Positions 26,909 through 34,867 of a DNA stretch of 64,000 nt are shown here, one piece after another. The notes beneath the pieces were generated by a model that was not told the origin of the DNA, made no database searches, and saw only the letters and a list, made by a program, of their open reading frames with translations. Source of the DNA: Cellulomonas sp. URHD0024 (GTDB lineage: Bacteria; Actinomycetota; Actinomycetes; Actinomycetales; Cellulomonadaceae); NCBI RefSeq assembly GCF_000426185.1, contig NZ_AUEW01000001.1, positions 186,001-250,000 on the forward strand. Reading direction: 5' to 3'. Position numbers and translations under genes: made by a program. The number at the start of each line of letters is the position of its first letter. The first letter of the stretch is position 1.

Positions 26909-27472
26909 TCAGCGCTTGTTCGGTCGGGGGGTCGGCGTGGCGGCGTGTGTCGACGCGGGTTCAGGCTTGGCGGTCGGTGCGTTTCCTGGCCGGTGGCCGC
27001 TCTGCCCGGGCGCCGTGCCGGACGAACCGGGCGCGGCGGCGGACGAACCGGGAGTGGAAGCCTGGACGGGAGTCGGTGCGGGGGCGGTCGCAGCGTCGGC
27101 AGCGGGGATGGCTGGAGGCGGGGGCGCGGGGGTCCCGACGACGGTCCGCGCCGTCCCCGCTGGGGCCCGCGCCGGTACCGATGCCGACGGGCTCGGCGTG
27201 ACTGTCGGCGGCGGCGAAGCGGGCACGAGGGAACCCTCGTCGCCCCCTGCCGGTCCGCCGAGAGCGGGGGCCGCAGGGCCAGGGAGCAGGGGACCGAGAC
27301 CGGGCACGGCCAGGCGGTTCATCCCGACCGGGATCACCAGCGCCGCGACGACCAGAACGGCATAGGCGGCGGCGAGCGCGCCGAGGGTCCACATGATCCG
27401 CCGGACCGTCCGTCCACGACGGCCGGAGGGGTCGACGAAGACCGCTCGGGAGGCACCCGACTGACCGCTCAC
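26909..27472 (-). CDS. One-helix Pro/Ala/Thr-rich membrane protein
   Basis: A 187-residue protein, GTG start. A basic cytoplasmic stretch (RRGRTVRRIMW) precedes one helix (TLGALAAAYAVLVVAALVIPVG); the remaining 130 residues are a Pro/Ala/Thr/Ser-rich low-complexity outside region. It ends 4 nt before the deacetylase-glycosyltransferase gene, so it is cotranscribed and may be a wall-spanning partner of the polymer synthase. I recognise no domain. Confidence 0.72.
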   Translation of the reverse strand: MSGQSGASRAVFVDPSGRRGRTVRRIMWTLGALAAAYAVLVVAALVIPVGMNRLAVPGLGPLLPGPAAPALGGPAGGDEGSLVPASPPPTVTPSPSASVPARAPAGTARTVVGTPAPPPPAIPAADAATAPAPTPVQASTPGSSAAAPGSSGTAPGQSGHRPGNAPTAKPEPASTHAATPTPRPNKR

Positions 27473-27870
27473 GCCCTACCCTTCGTCGGAAGTGCGCAAT
27501 TCTGCCATCGCCGCCGTCGAACGGACGAAGCGCTCGGGTCAGACGTCCAGCAGCCCTCGCACCGAACCTGAGGGTCGCCGGTGCCGAGGAGGTCGACGGC
27601 CGTCACCGCATCACGGCCCGGTCCTACTCGGCGTGTCGATTCGTCGGGGCGAGGGCGCGTCGGTGCGTGCGCGCGACACGCCCTCGGTGGGGACGGGGTC
27701 CTTCATGGCGACGCCCATCTCGACGGCGACGGGAACGGCTGCCCGCGCACGCCAGGGGCGTCCTGTGAGCACCTGGCCCTCGGCGTCGATTTCCGGGCCT
27801 TTCGGCCCTTTGCTGTCGTCCGAGATGGGCGAATTGTGGGGGCCAGGTCCAGCTAGGGGAGGTGTCGACG
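27473..27870. other. Divergent intergenic region with small hairpin
   Basis: 398 nt between the minus-strand membrane-protein gene and flavodoxin. GGGCC (27795-27799) pairs with GGCCC (27804-27808) round a TTTC loop, followed by TTTGC; it lies 62 nt upstream of flavodoxin and could be an attenuator or chance. I see no gene. Confidence 0.4.
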
Positions 27871-28443
27871 ATGCGAGCACTCGTGGTGTACGAGTCGTCC
27901 TTCGGTAACACGGCGGAGATCGCCCGCGCGGTGTGGGAGGGGATGTTCAGCCGTATGCCGGACGTCGCCCTGCTCGACGTCGCGGGGGCCCCGCACCGGG
28001 TGCCTCCCGAGCTCGACCTGCTCGTGGTCGGAGGACCGACGCAGGCGTTCGGCATGAGCAGGCCAGCCACCCGAGCTGACGCCCAGGCGCAGTCCGGCGT
28101 GACCCCCGCAGAGTCGACGACGGGTGTGCGCGAGTGGGTCGCGTCCCTCGAGCGCCCCGAGCGCGCGGTGTACGCAGCGACGTTCGACACCCGTATCCAC
28201 TCGCCCCACGTCCCTGGTTCCGCGGCCATCGGCGCGATGCGGGCACTGCGCCGCGCCGGGTTCCAGCTGACGGCCGAGGCCGAGTGCTTCTGGGTCATGG
28301 GGACCAAGGGCCCGCTGCGGGAAGGCGAGACCGAGCGCGCTCATGCCTGGGGCGTCGAGCTCACCGGGCTCCTGTCGGCCCTTCACCCGACGGACCCGAG
28401 AGCTCAGGCGGACCGACAGGTGCATGCCCCGCCGACCCGCTGA
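27871..28443 (+). CDS. Flavodoxin-family protein
   Basis: A 190-residue protein with flavodoxin fold: VVYESSFGNTAEIARAV is the phosphate-binding loop for FMN, VVGGPTQAFGMSRPATR follows the second strand, and AATFDTRIHSP and CFWVMGTKGPLREGETERA come later. It carries electrons or serves as a flavoprotein reductase. The C-terminal 20 residues are an extra polar tail. The ATG at 27871 has GGGGAGG 8 nt upstream. Confidence 0.88.
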   Translation: MRALVVYESSFGNTAEIARAVWEGMFSRMPDVALLDVAGAPHRVPPELDLLVVGGPTQAFGMSRPATRADAQAQSGVTPAESTTGVREWVASLERPERAVYAATFDTRIHSPHVPGSAAIGAMRALRRAGFQLTAEAECFWVMGTKGPLREGETERAHAWGVELTGLLSALHPTDPRAQADRQVHAPPTR

Positions 28444-28489
28444 CGAAGTCGTCGATCGCGACGACGGCCAGGCGCCGCGTCTGACTGGG

Positions 28490-29182
28490 TCAGGGCTCGC
28501 TGCCCGGCGCGAAGTCCCACGCCATCTCGGAGATCCGCTGCTTCCCTGTGGCGTCGGTGGTCACCGTTGCGCGGACGAGGAGCTTGTTGCTGGGCTGGTT
28601 GTAGATCGGGACCCCGGAGGGCGAGATGTTCGCCATCTTGGACCACCCCACCGCCGTGCCCTTGAGCGTGGCCCCATCGCCGTCCGTCGTGAACGCCGTG
28701 CAGGTGAACTGTGAGATGTCGCCGCCGAGCGCTCGAAAGTTCGTGTCGCCAGCGGTAGCGCTCTTCAAGGACTCCTCGAGCAGACCCTGGTGCACGGTCG
28801 CCTCGGCTCCGGTGAACAGCTCGGCGATCTCCTTCGTCCCGCTCGCTTGCAGCGACGCGATGTCCGAGGCGCTGATCGGGTCCTCGACGGACCGTGCCGG
28901 CGGAACGTTCATCGTCAGTGGGAACGCAAGCCCCCGGCGCACCAGTTCGGCTGCCGATGCGGCTGCCGCCCCACCCCGAGGACACGCCACGGTCGCCTCG
29001 TGAGCGAGATCGGCCGGTCGCACCGTCTGGTCCTGCGTCAAGTCGCCCTTCGCGCCCGTCACGCTCGTGACACGGTAGGCGGCGGCGCCGACGAGGCAGA
29101 GCGGGACCACCACTGCGACAGCAATCAGGGCGCTCCGCCTTGCACGGTTCCCGTGTCCCGGCTCCTGCGTGCTGCCGAGCAT
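28490..29182 (-). CDS. Membrane-anchored protein of unknown function
   Basis: A 230-residue protein: a short basic N-terminus, one helix (SALIAVAVVVPLCLVGAAAYRV) and an extracellular domain of about 190 residues. The outer domain (ARSVEDPISASDIASLQASGTKEIAELF, later ATVTTDATGKQRISEMAWDF) looks like an NTF2/Mce-associated-type alpha-beta fold, but I cannot name it. The ATG at 29182 has AGGGGG upstream. A longer upstream frame is arginine-rich shadow sequence. Confidence 0.7.
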   Translation of the reverse strand: MLGSTQEPGHGNRARRSALIAVAVVVPLCLVGAAAYRVTSVTGAKGDLTQDQTVRPADLAHEATVACPRGGAAAASAAELVRRGLAFPLTMNVPPARSVEDPISASDIASLQASGTKEIAELFTGAEATVHQGLLEESLKSATAGDTNFRALGGDISQFTCTAFTTDGDGATLKGTAVGWSKMANISPSGVPIYNQPSNKLLVRATVTTDATGKQRISEMAWDFAPGSEP

Positions 29183-29506
29183 CTGTCCCCCTGGTGGCGA
29201 GCGGCGCGAGCGGACCTCGGGGCGTCCTGCGTCCCACCCCTCGTGCGACGACCGTACCGAGTAAGGGCGCTGGTCGTGGCGCAATCGACACCACTCGTTC
29301 GGGGCGATTCGGTCCGCCGCCGGATGTCGACGACCGCGCCCGGCGTCTCGTCGAGAGCAAGAAGGCGGACCACGTCGTGCCCGGCGGGACGGGTGAACTC
29401 GTTGGTCTCGACACAAAAAGGGTGAACCGGTCGGCCCGAGGTCTCGTCTCAACTCATGTCGAGCTCACCGTGGGCTCGCGAGAACGAGCACCGGAAGGTG
29501 AACTCA
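29183..29506. other. Divergent intergenic region
   Basis: 324 nt between the anchored protein and the DUF4242 gene. GGTGAACCGGT near 29419-29430 is a half of the palindrome seen at 8688-8701, preceded by a run of A. No gene is visible. Confidence 0.4.
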
Positions 29507-29758
29507 ATGGCACTGTTCATGGACGCCCACACCATCGAGGGCGGAGTCTCGGCAGGCGACGTCGCGTCCGCCCACCAGGCCGACCTGGCGACTCAGGAGG
29601 CGTACGGCGTCAACTACGTGCGGTACTGGGTCGACGAGGCGGCGGGCAAGATCTTCTGCCTCGTCGAGGCCCCGGATGCCGAGACGGCCTCGGCCGTGCA
29701 CCGCGAGGCCCATGGCCTCGTCGCGGACGAGATCTACTCCGTCGCGGAGGGTGCCTGA
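29507..29758 (+). CDS. DUF4242 / SCO4226-type nickel-binding protein
   Basis: An 83-residue protein with a ferredoxin-like fold of the DUF4242 family: MDAHTIEGGVSAGDVASAHQADLATQEAYGV, then VRYWVDEAAGKIFCLVEAPDAE and AVHREAHG. Histidines in HTIEG, AHQAD and HREAHG fit the nickel site reported for the Streptomyces SCO4226 protein. The ATG at 29507 has GGAAGG upstream. A strong terminator follows. Confidence 0.88.
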   Translation: MALFMDAHTIEGGVSAGDVASAHQADLATQEAYGVNYVRYWVDEAAGKIFCLVEAPDAETASAVHREAHGLVADEIYSVAEGA

Positions 29759-29766
29759 CGCACCGG

Positions 29767-29805
29767 GTCGGCAGCGACGCGACCTCGTGCTGCGTCGCTG
29801 CCGAC
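29767..29805. terminator. Strong hairpin downstream of DUF4242 gene
   Basis: 14-bp perfect stem, 29767-29780 with 29792-29805, 11-nt loop, 8 nt after the stop. The remaining 188 nt to the convergent gene hold nothing else visible. Confidence 0.75.
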
Positions 29806-29993
29806 CACCCCCGTCACGGCGACGGCCGACGCCGCGTCCGCTGCGCGCGTGATCGGGCCGGGGAGAGGCTGCTCACGTCATGGCGGAGCCTGCAGGGTCA
29901 GCTCCACCAGGCCGGTAGGTGGACCTGCAGCGAGCGTCGGGTACATCTCCGCGGTCCCGTCCACCGAACCACGGGGTCGTCCCGCCTCCGGGT

Positions 29994-30578
29994 TCACTGA
30001 CGTACCCGAGCCCGGACGGCTCGCCCCACGAGTGTCGCGGCGGCAACGCCTCCGATGACGGCGACCACCCATGGGCCGCCGACGAGGACGGGGTCGAGTG
30101 GCTGGTGCACGCGATCGACGCGGTGGCCCTCCCTGCGAGAGCGCAGCCCGTGCCGACGGAACTCGCTGAGCACCCCGGTCTCGGTGATCGGGTTGTCGGG
30201 GCGCAGGGTGAGCAGCGAGGACGCGTGGTGCTCCATGGCGTCGATCCGGTCCGCGAGCACCAGCAGCAGCCAGTGGGCTGCGCGGGCCTCGCTGTACCGC
30301 TTGTACGCGTGAGCGCGCACGGCGCCGGACAGTCCTCGCAGGGGTTGGGCCGTGCCGAACACGGGCGTCAGGAACGCGTGCTCGATCGACCGCTCCCGGG
30401 GGATGAGTTCTTCCTGCGCGTCCGGGAAGTCCCAATGGGCACCGGTGTCCAGGTCGAACCTCTCGCGCGGCACGGCCGGGCGGTCGGCGGGGGCGAGGTC
30501 CGCGCCCCAGCCGGGGATGCGCGCCCGCAGCTGCTCGGTCGACTCCGCCAGGGGCGGCTTCTGCGATGTGTAGGTCAT
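29994..30578 (-). CDS. Unknown protein partner of zinc dehydrogenase
   Basis: A 194-residue protein. The N-terminal part is soluble (LAPADRPAVPRERFDLDTGAHWDFPDAQEELIPRERSIEH); a central helical region (ARAAHWLLLVLADRIDAMEHHAS) follows; the C-terminus has a weak membrane helix (VLVGGPWVVAVIGGVAAATLVGRAVRA). The ATG at 30578 has GAGGAGGG upstream, and the gene follows the dehydrogenase by 11 nt on the same strand. No catalytic motif or family name is known to me. Confidence 0.7.
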   Translation of the reverse strand: MTYTSQKPPLAESTEQLRARIPGWGADLAPADRPAVPRERFDLDTGAHWDFPDAQEELIPRERSIEHAFLTPVFGTAQPLRGLSGAVRAHAYKRYSEARAAHWLLLVLADRIDAMEHHASSLLTLRPDNPITETGVLSEFRRHGLRSRREGHRVDRVHQPLDPVLVGGPWVVAVIGGVAAATLVGRAVRARVRQ

Positions 30579-30589
30579 GGCGTCCCTCC

Positions 30590-31738
30590 TCAGGCCGCGT
30601 CCGGGACGACGAGCGTCTTGATGCAGCCGTCGAGCTTGGCGGAGAACATGTGGTATCCCTCGGCGATGTGCTCGAGCGGGATCCGATGGGTGACGATGTC
30701 GGACGGCTTGAGGTAGCCGTTGCGGATGTGTTCGAAGAGTCGCGGCCACTGCCGCTTCACCGGCGCCTGGTTCGTGCGGATCGTGAGCCCCTTGTTCATG
30801 GCGTCACCGAACTTCACGGCGCTGAACATCGGGCCGTAGGCGCCCATCACCGAAACCGTGCCGCCCTTGCGCACCGAGTCGATGGCCCAGTTGAGCGCGA
30901 CCGGCGAGCCGCCCTGCAGCTTGAGCTTCGCGCTGGTGACGTGCTGCAGCAGGTTCCCGTCCGCCTCGGCGCCGACCGCGTCGATGACGACGTCGGCGCC
31001 GAGGTGGTCCGTCATCTTCTTGAGCAGGACGACCAGGTCGTCGTGCTCGGCGAAGTTGATCGTCTCGGCGTACGCGAAGGTCCTGGCCTTCTCCAGCCGG
31101 TAGTCGAGGTGGTCGACGACGATGACCCGCCCGGCTCCCATGAGCCACGCCGATCTCGCGGCGAACAGGCCGACGGGACCGGAACCCAGGACGACGACGA
31201 CATCACCCTCGTGGATGTCGCCGAGCTGCGCCCCGAAGTACCCGGTGGAGAGCGCGTCGGTCAGAAGCACCGCGTCCTCGTCGTCCATCCACTCCGGGAT
31301 GCGCTGAGGCCCGACGTCGGCGAACGGCACCCGTACGTATTCGGCCTGTCCGCCGTCGTAGCCGCCCGTCGAGTGCGAGTAGCCGTAGATGCCGCCCACG
31401 GCGGTCGCGTTGGGGTTGACGTTGTGGCAGTTGGAGTACAGGCCGCGTGCGCAGAAGAAGCACGACCCGCAGTACACGTTGAAGGGGACCATGACACGGT
31501 CGCCGACCGACAGGTTCTGCACGGACGGGCCGACCTTGTCGACGACGCCGATGAACTCGTGCCCGAACGTGTGCCCGACGCGGGTGTCGGGCATCATGCC
31601 GTGGTAGAGGTGCAGGTCGGAGCCGCAGATCGCGGCCAGGGTGACGCGGACGATCGCGTCGTTCGGGTGTTCGATGCGCGGGACGTCCTTGTCCTCGACG
31701 CGGACCTTGTACGGACCTCGATAGACCATCGCTCGCAC
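30590..31738 (-). CDS. Zinc-dependent alcohol dehydrogenase (long form)
   Basis: A 382-residue medium-chain dehydrogenase resembling formaldehyde/threonine-dehydrogenase-like members. The catalytic zinc uses C in AAICGSDLHLYHG and HE in FGHEFIGVV; the structural zinc cysteines are in YCGSCFFCARGLYSNC. The Rossmann motif is VLGSGPVGLFAARSA. GTG at 31738 with GAGGTGG upstream is better than the ATG at 31729. It shares an operon with the unknown partner. The substrate is not predictable; the long class often acts on glutathione- or mycothiol-linked aldehydes. Confidence 0.92.
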   Translation of the reverse strand: MRAMVYRGPYKVRVEDKDVPRIEHPNDAIVRVTLAAICGSDLHLYHGMMPDTRVGHTFGHEFIGVVDKVGPSVQNLSVGDRVMVPFNVYCGSCFFCARGLYSNCHNVNPNATAVGGIYGYSHSTGGYDGGQAEYVRVPFADVGPQRIPEWMDDEDAVLLTDALSTGYFGAQLGDIHEGDVVVVLGSGPVGLFAARSAWLMGAGRVIVVDHLDYRLEKARTFAYAETINFAEHDDLVVLLKKMTDHLGADVVIDAVGAEADGNLLQHVTSAKLKLQGGSPVALNWAIDSVRKGGTVSVMGAYGPMFSAVKFGDAMNKGLTIRTNQAPVKRQWPRLFEHIRNGYLKPSDIVTHRIPLEHIAEGYHMFSAKLDGCIKTLVVPDAA

Positions 31739-31915
31739 GGGCTCACCACCTCGGGGAGGGCCAGGGGCGCCGCGCTGCTGAACGCTCAACAGAGCCTGCC
31801 ACCGTGCAGCGCCGGGCGCCTCTCGGACTCCTTGCGGTCACGTCGACCTTCCCCGCCGCACCTCGTGGCCGGCAGTCGACACCCTTGGGCGTCCCGTCTC
31901 TACGACGCGTCACGT

Positions 31916-31921
31916 TAAGGT
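31916..31921 (+). promoter_or_regulatory. -10 element of probable leaderless promoter
   Basis: TAAGGT, 6 nt before the ATG at 31928, with no ribosome-binding site. TAnnnT at this spacing marks leaderless transcripts in actinobacteria. Confidence 0.55.
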
Positions 31922-31927
31922 CGCCCG

Positions 31928-32545
31928 ATGGCCCTGATCCACCGCGCGACCATTCGTCCGACCAAGGCGGAGCTGCTCGCCGACTGGGTTCCTGCTCGGC
32001 CGTGGGGGGAGCCGGATCTCGCGCTGGTCGGTGCGTACCGGTTCGACGACCCGGACGGCGAGGTGGGTCTTGAGACGCATGTCCTGTCGACCGCCGACGG
32101 GCACCTCCTTCAGGTTCCGCTGACGTATCGCGGCGCCCCGCTGGAGGGCGCTGAACAGTTCCTCGTCTGCACCATGGAGCACTCGGTGCTGGGCCGACGC
32201 TGGATCTATGACGCGACCGGGGACCCCGTCTACGCCGGCGTGCTCGCATCGGTCCTGCTGGCCGGTGTCGACCAAGCCGAAGAGTTCGTCGAGGGCGCCG
32301 ACGCCCCACGGGAACCGACGGTGCGCGTGACGGCCAGCGGCTCCCGCTCGGGCGACATCCCGACGACCTTCGACCTGAGCGTCTCCTCGGACGGCTCGAC
32401 GACCGTCATGGACCTGTCCGGGGCCCTACGCATCGTGGTCTGCCGTCGTCTCGTCCGGCGGGCGACTGCCGCCGATCATCGGAACACCCTGACGGGAACC
32501 TGGTCGGGCCTCGAGTCGCCGGTCTTGCTCGCCTACGTCGCCTGA
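31928..32545 (+). CDS. Maltokinase N-terminal-cap-like protein
   Basis: A 205-residue protein with the maltokinase N-terminal cap type of fold: ATIRPTKAELLADWVPARPWGEPDLALVGAYRFDDPDGEVGLETHVL, then YRGAPLEGAEQFLVCTMEHSVLGRRWIYDATGDPVY. No kinase domain follows, so this is the stand-alone (CG0192-related) form of unknown function in sugar or glycogen metabolism. The ATG is preceded by a TAAGGT -10, so it is likely leaderless. Confidence 0.75.
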   Translation: MALIHRATIRPTKAELLADWVPARPWGEPDLALVGAYRFDDPDGEVGLETHVLSTADGHLLQVPLTYRGAPLEGAEQFLVCTMEHSVLGRRWIYDATGDPVYAGVLASVLLAGVDQAEEFVEGADAPREPTVRVTASGSRSGDIPTTFDLSVSSDGSTTVMDLSGALRIVVCRRLVRRATAADHRNTLTGTWSGLESPVLLAYVA

Positions 32546-32976
32546 CGCGTTGGTCTGCCGGGGTTCTGCAAGAAGCGGCTCGACGACGGTCCTGAGGTGT
32601 GCCAGCCGGCATTGATCCGTTGGCCGCGCCTCTCCAACCGCGCGAACAGGGCGGGCGACCGGGTTCGACGCAGGACGTCGCGAGGCCATGACGAACACGG
32701 GTCTTCCTCGAGCCGTCGACCATGCGCCAGACGGCCGGGCGCAGCAGGGCTGCCCGGTGTGCACGAGACGCACCGCGCTCGCCACGTCGGGCTACGGCGG
32801 ACAGAGTCCGTCTGCCGGCCAGGTCGCGGATCACGTCGGCACGCTCGCTGCTGAAAGACACGCCGTACCGACGGCATCCGGACTTTTCACCCGGTTCTCA
32901 CCTGCTGGCCATCTCTGCCTTGTGCACTGGCAGTGCGGCGTATCGCCGTTCAGGGAGCAGACAAGGAGAGAGCTCG
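32546..32976. promoter_or_regulatory. Phosphatase upstream region with PHO-box-like repeat
   Basis: 431 nt with no credible gene. At 32885-32891 TTTCACC and at 32896-32902 TCTCACC repeat with 11-bp period, which is the spacing and near-consensus (GTTCACC) of PhoP PHO boxes in Streptomyces. They lie 75-92 nt upstream of the alkaline phosphatase start. A third repeat at 32907 is poor. Confidence 0.55.
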
Positions 32977-34692
32977 ATGGGGAGAACACGAGCAGTTCGA
33001 CCGTTTGGTGTCGCCGTCGTCGCGGGTGCGCTGGTGCTGGGCGCTGCGGGCGCGTGGGCTGCCGGGGGTGGCCTGACCGCGAACGGTGACGCGCGACGGT
33101 TGACCGGCGACCAGACGTCCGCCGTGAGGAGCGAGCTGCGCGGCGGACCGGCGAAGAACGTCATCCTGCTGATCGGCGACGGCATGGGCGACTCGGAGAT
33201 CACCGTCGCCCGGAACTACGCGCTCGGCGCCGCGGGAAGGTTCGCGGGCATCGACGCCCTGCCCTTGACGGGCCAGTACACGACGTACGCGCTGGACAAG
33301 ACGGACGGCAAGCCGGACTACGTGACCGACTCGGCAGCCTCGGGCTCCGGGTGGGCGACCGGAACCAAGACGTACAACGGCGCCATCTCCGTCGACATCG
33401 CCGGAGCCCCGCAGCGGACGCTGATCGAGATCGCCCGGGCCAACGGCCTGCGTACGGGCAACGTGTCCACGGCAGAGCTCCAGGACGCGACGCCCGCGGT
33501 CCAGATCGCTCACGTGACCAGCCGCAGCTGTTACGCGCCCTCACAGACGAGCGCCCAGTGCCCCACCAACGCCCTGCAGAACGGCGGGCTCGGCTCGATC
33601 ACCGAGCAGCTCATCGGCAACCGCGCCGACGTCACCCTCGGCGGCGGCGCGACGTCCTTCAACGAGTCGGCAATCGCCGGACCGTGGGCGGGCAGGACCC
33701 TGCTCCAGCAGGCGAAGGACCGTGGCTACCAGGTGGTCACGGACGCCGGCGCGCTCGCGGGCGTCACCCGGGCCGACCAGTCCGCGCCCGTACTCGGCCT
33801 CTTCGCGCCGGGCAACATGGCGACGCGCTGGGTGGGTCCGCTGGCGACCCACACCGGTGGCACCGAGCCCGCGGTCACCTGCACGCCGAACCCTGCCTAC
33901 GTCGCCACGTCGCCCACCCTCGCCGCGATGACGACCAAGGCGATCGACCTGCTCAAGGGTGGAAAGAAGGGCTTCTTCCTGCAGGTGGAGGGCGCGAGCA
34001 TCGACAAGCAGGATCACGCCGCCAACCCCTGCGGTCAGATCGGCGAGACCGTGGACCTCGACGAGGCCGTGCAGGTCGCACTCAACTACGCGAAGCACGA
34101 CGGCAACACCCTCGTCGTCGTCACCGCCGACCACGGTCACTCCAGCCAGATCGTCTACCCGAACACCCTGACCCCCGGCCTGACCCGGACGCTGCTCACC
34201 GCCGACGGCAAGCCGATGACCGTCGCCTACGGCACGGCTGACACCGGCGGGTCGCAGGATCACACGGGCACGCAGGTGCGGATCGCCGCGTACGGTCCGC
34301 GGGCCGGGAACGTCGTGGGGCTGACGGACCAGACCGACCTCTTCTTCACCATCCGGGACGCGCTTCGGCTCGACCCGGCAGCACCATCGCCCGCCGCGCC
34401 GGTCATCCAGAACGTCAACATCACGGACGGCGCCATCCTGCGAGGCCGTCAGACGGTCCGGGTCACACTCGACACCGAGCCGCGCTACACCTCCATCGAG
34501 CTCAACCAGGGCGGTACCTGGATCACCGACAACTCCCAGGCACCCGGCAGCAGCCAGCACGGCAAGCGACCCACGCTCGTGCTGGACACCCGTGACTACC
34601 CCAACGGGTCCTACCAGCTGAAGATCGACGCCGTAGGCATCGATGGTCAGACGACCGAGAAGCTCGTCCCCATCACCATCACCAACCGCTGA
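32977..34692 (+). CDS. Exported alkaline phosphatase (PhoA-type)
   Basis: A 571-residue secreted enzyme. The signal peptide ([24 protein letters not shown]) is Sec-like. Catalytic motifs: IGDGMGDSE (metal Asp), [20 protein letters not shown] with the nucleophile serine, [26 protein letters not shown] and [10 protein letters not shown]. It releases phosphate from organic esters with two Zn and one Mg. After about residue 470 a C-terminal beta-sandwich ([21 protein letters not shown]) is an extra domain not found in the E. coli enzyme. The ATG has AAGGAGAG upstream. A PHO-box-like element suggests phosphate control. Confidence 0.95.
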   Translation: MGRTRAVRPFGVAVVAGALVLGAAGAWAAGGGLTANGDARRLTGDQTSAVRSELRGGPAKNVILLIGDGMGDSEITVARNYALGAAGRFAGIDALPLTGQYTTYALDKTDGKPDYVTDSAASGSGWATGTKTYNGAISVDIAGAPQRTLIEIARANGLRTGNVSTAELQDATPAVQIAHVTSRSCYAPSQTSAQCPTNALQNGGLGSITEQLIGNRADVTLGGGATSFNESAIAGPWAGRTLLQQAKDRGYQVVTDAGALAGVTRADQSAPVLGLFAPGNMATRWVGPLATHTGGTEPAVTCTPNPAYVATSPTLAAMTTKAIDLLKGGKKGFFLQVEGASIDKQDHAANPCGQIGETVDLDEAVQVALNYAKHDGNTLVVVTADHGHSSQIVYPNTLTPGLTRTLLTADGKPMTVAYGTADTGGSQDHTGTQVRIAAYGPRAGNVVGLTDQTDLFFTIRDALRLDPAAPSPAAPVIQNVNITDGAILRGRQTVRVTLDTEPRYTSIELNQGGTWITDNSQAPGSSQHGKRPTLVLDTRDYPNGSYQLKIDAVGIDGQTTEKLVPITITNR

Positions 34693-34713
34693 AGCGACGT
34701 CCGGCTGGGCGCC

Positions 34714-34752
34714 GTCGCCCGTCCGCGTCCGAGTCGGGCGCGGACGGGCGAC
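34714..34752. terminator. Hairpin terminator after alkaline phosphatase
   Basis: 14-bp perfect stem, 34714-34727 with 34739-34752, 11-nt loop, 22 nt after the stop. In the following gap, GACGAAC (34781-34787) and GTTCGTC (34806-34812) form a spaced inverted repeat that might be an operator. Confidence 0.7.
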
Positions 34753-34867
34753 TTCGCCCTCGGCAGTTGCGCCGGCGAGCGACGAACAAACTGGTGACGA
34801 CCCGTGTTCGTCCCTCGTTGGCCGTGCGGTCGTCGTCCGTATACGGGCCGTCGTCACACTCTGCACC

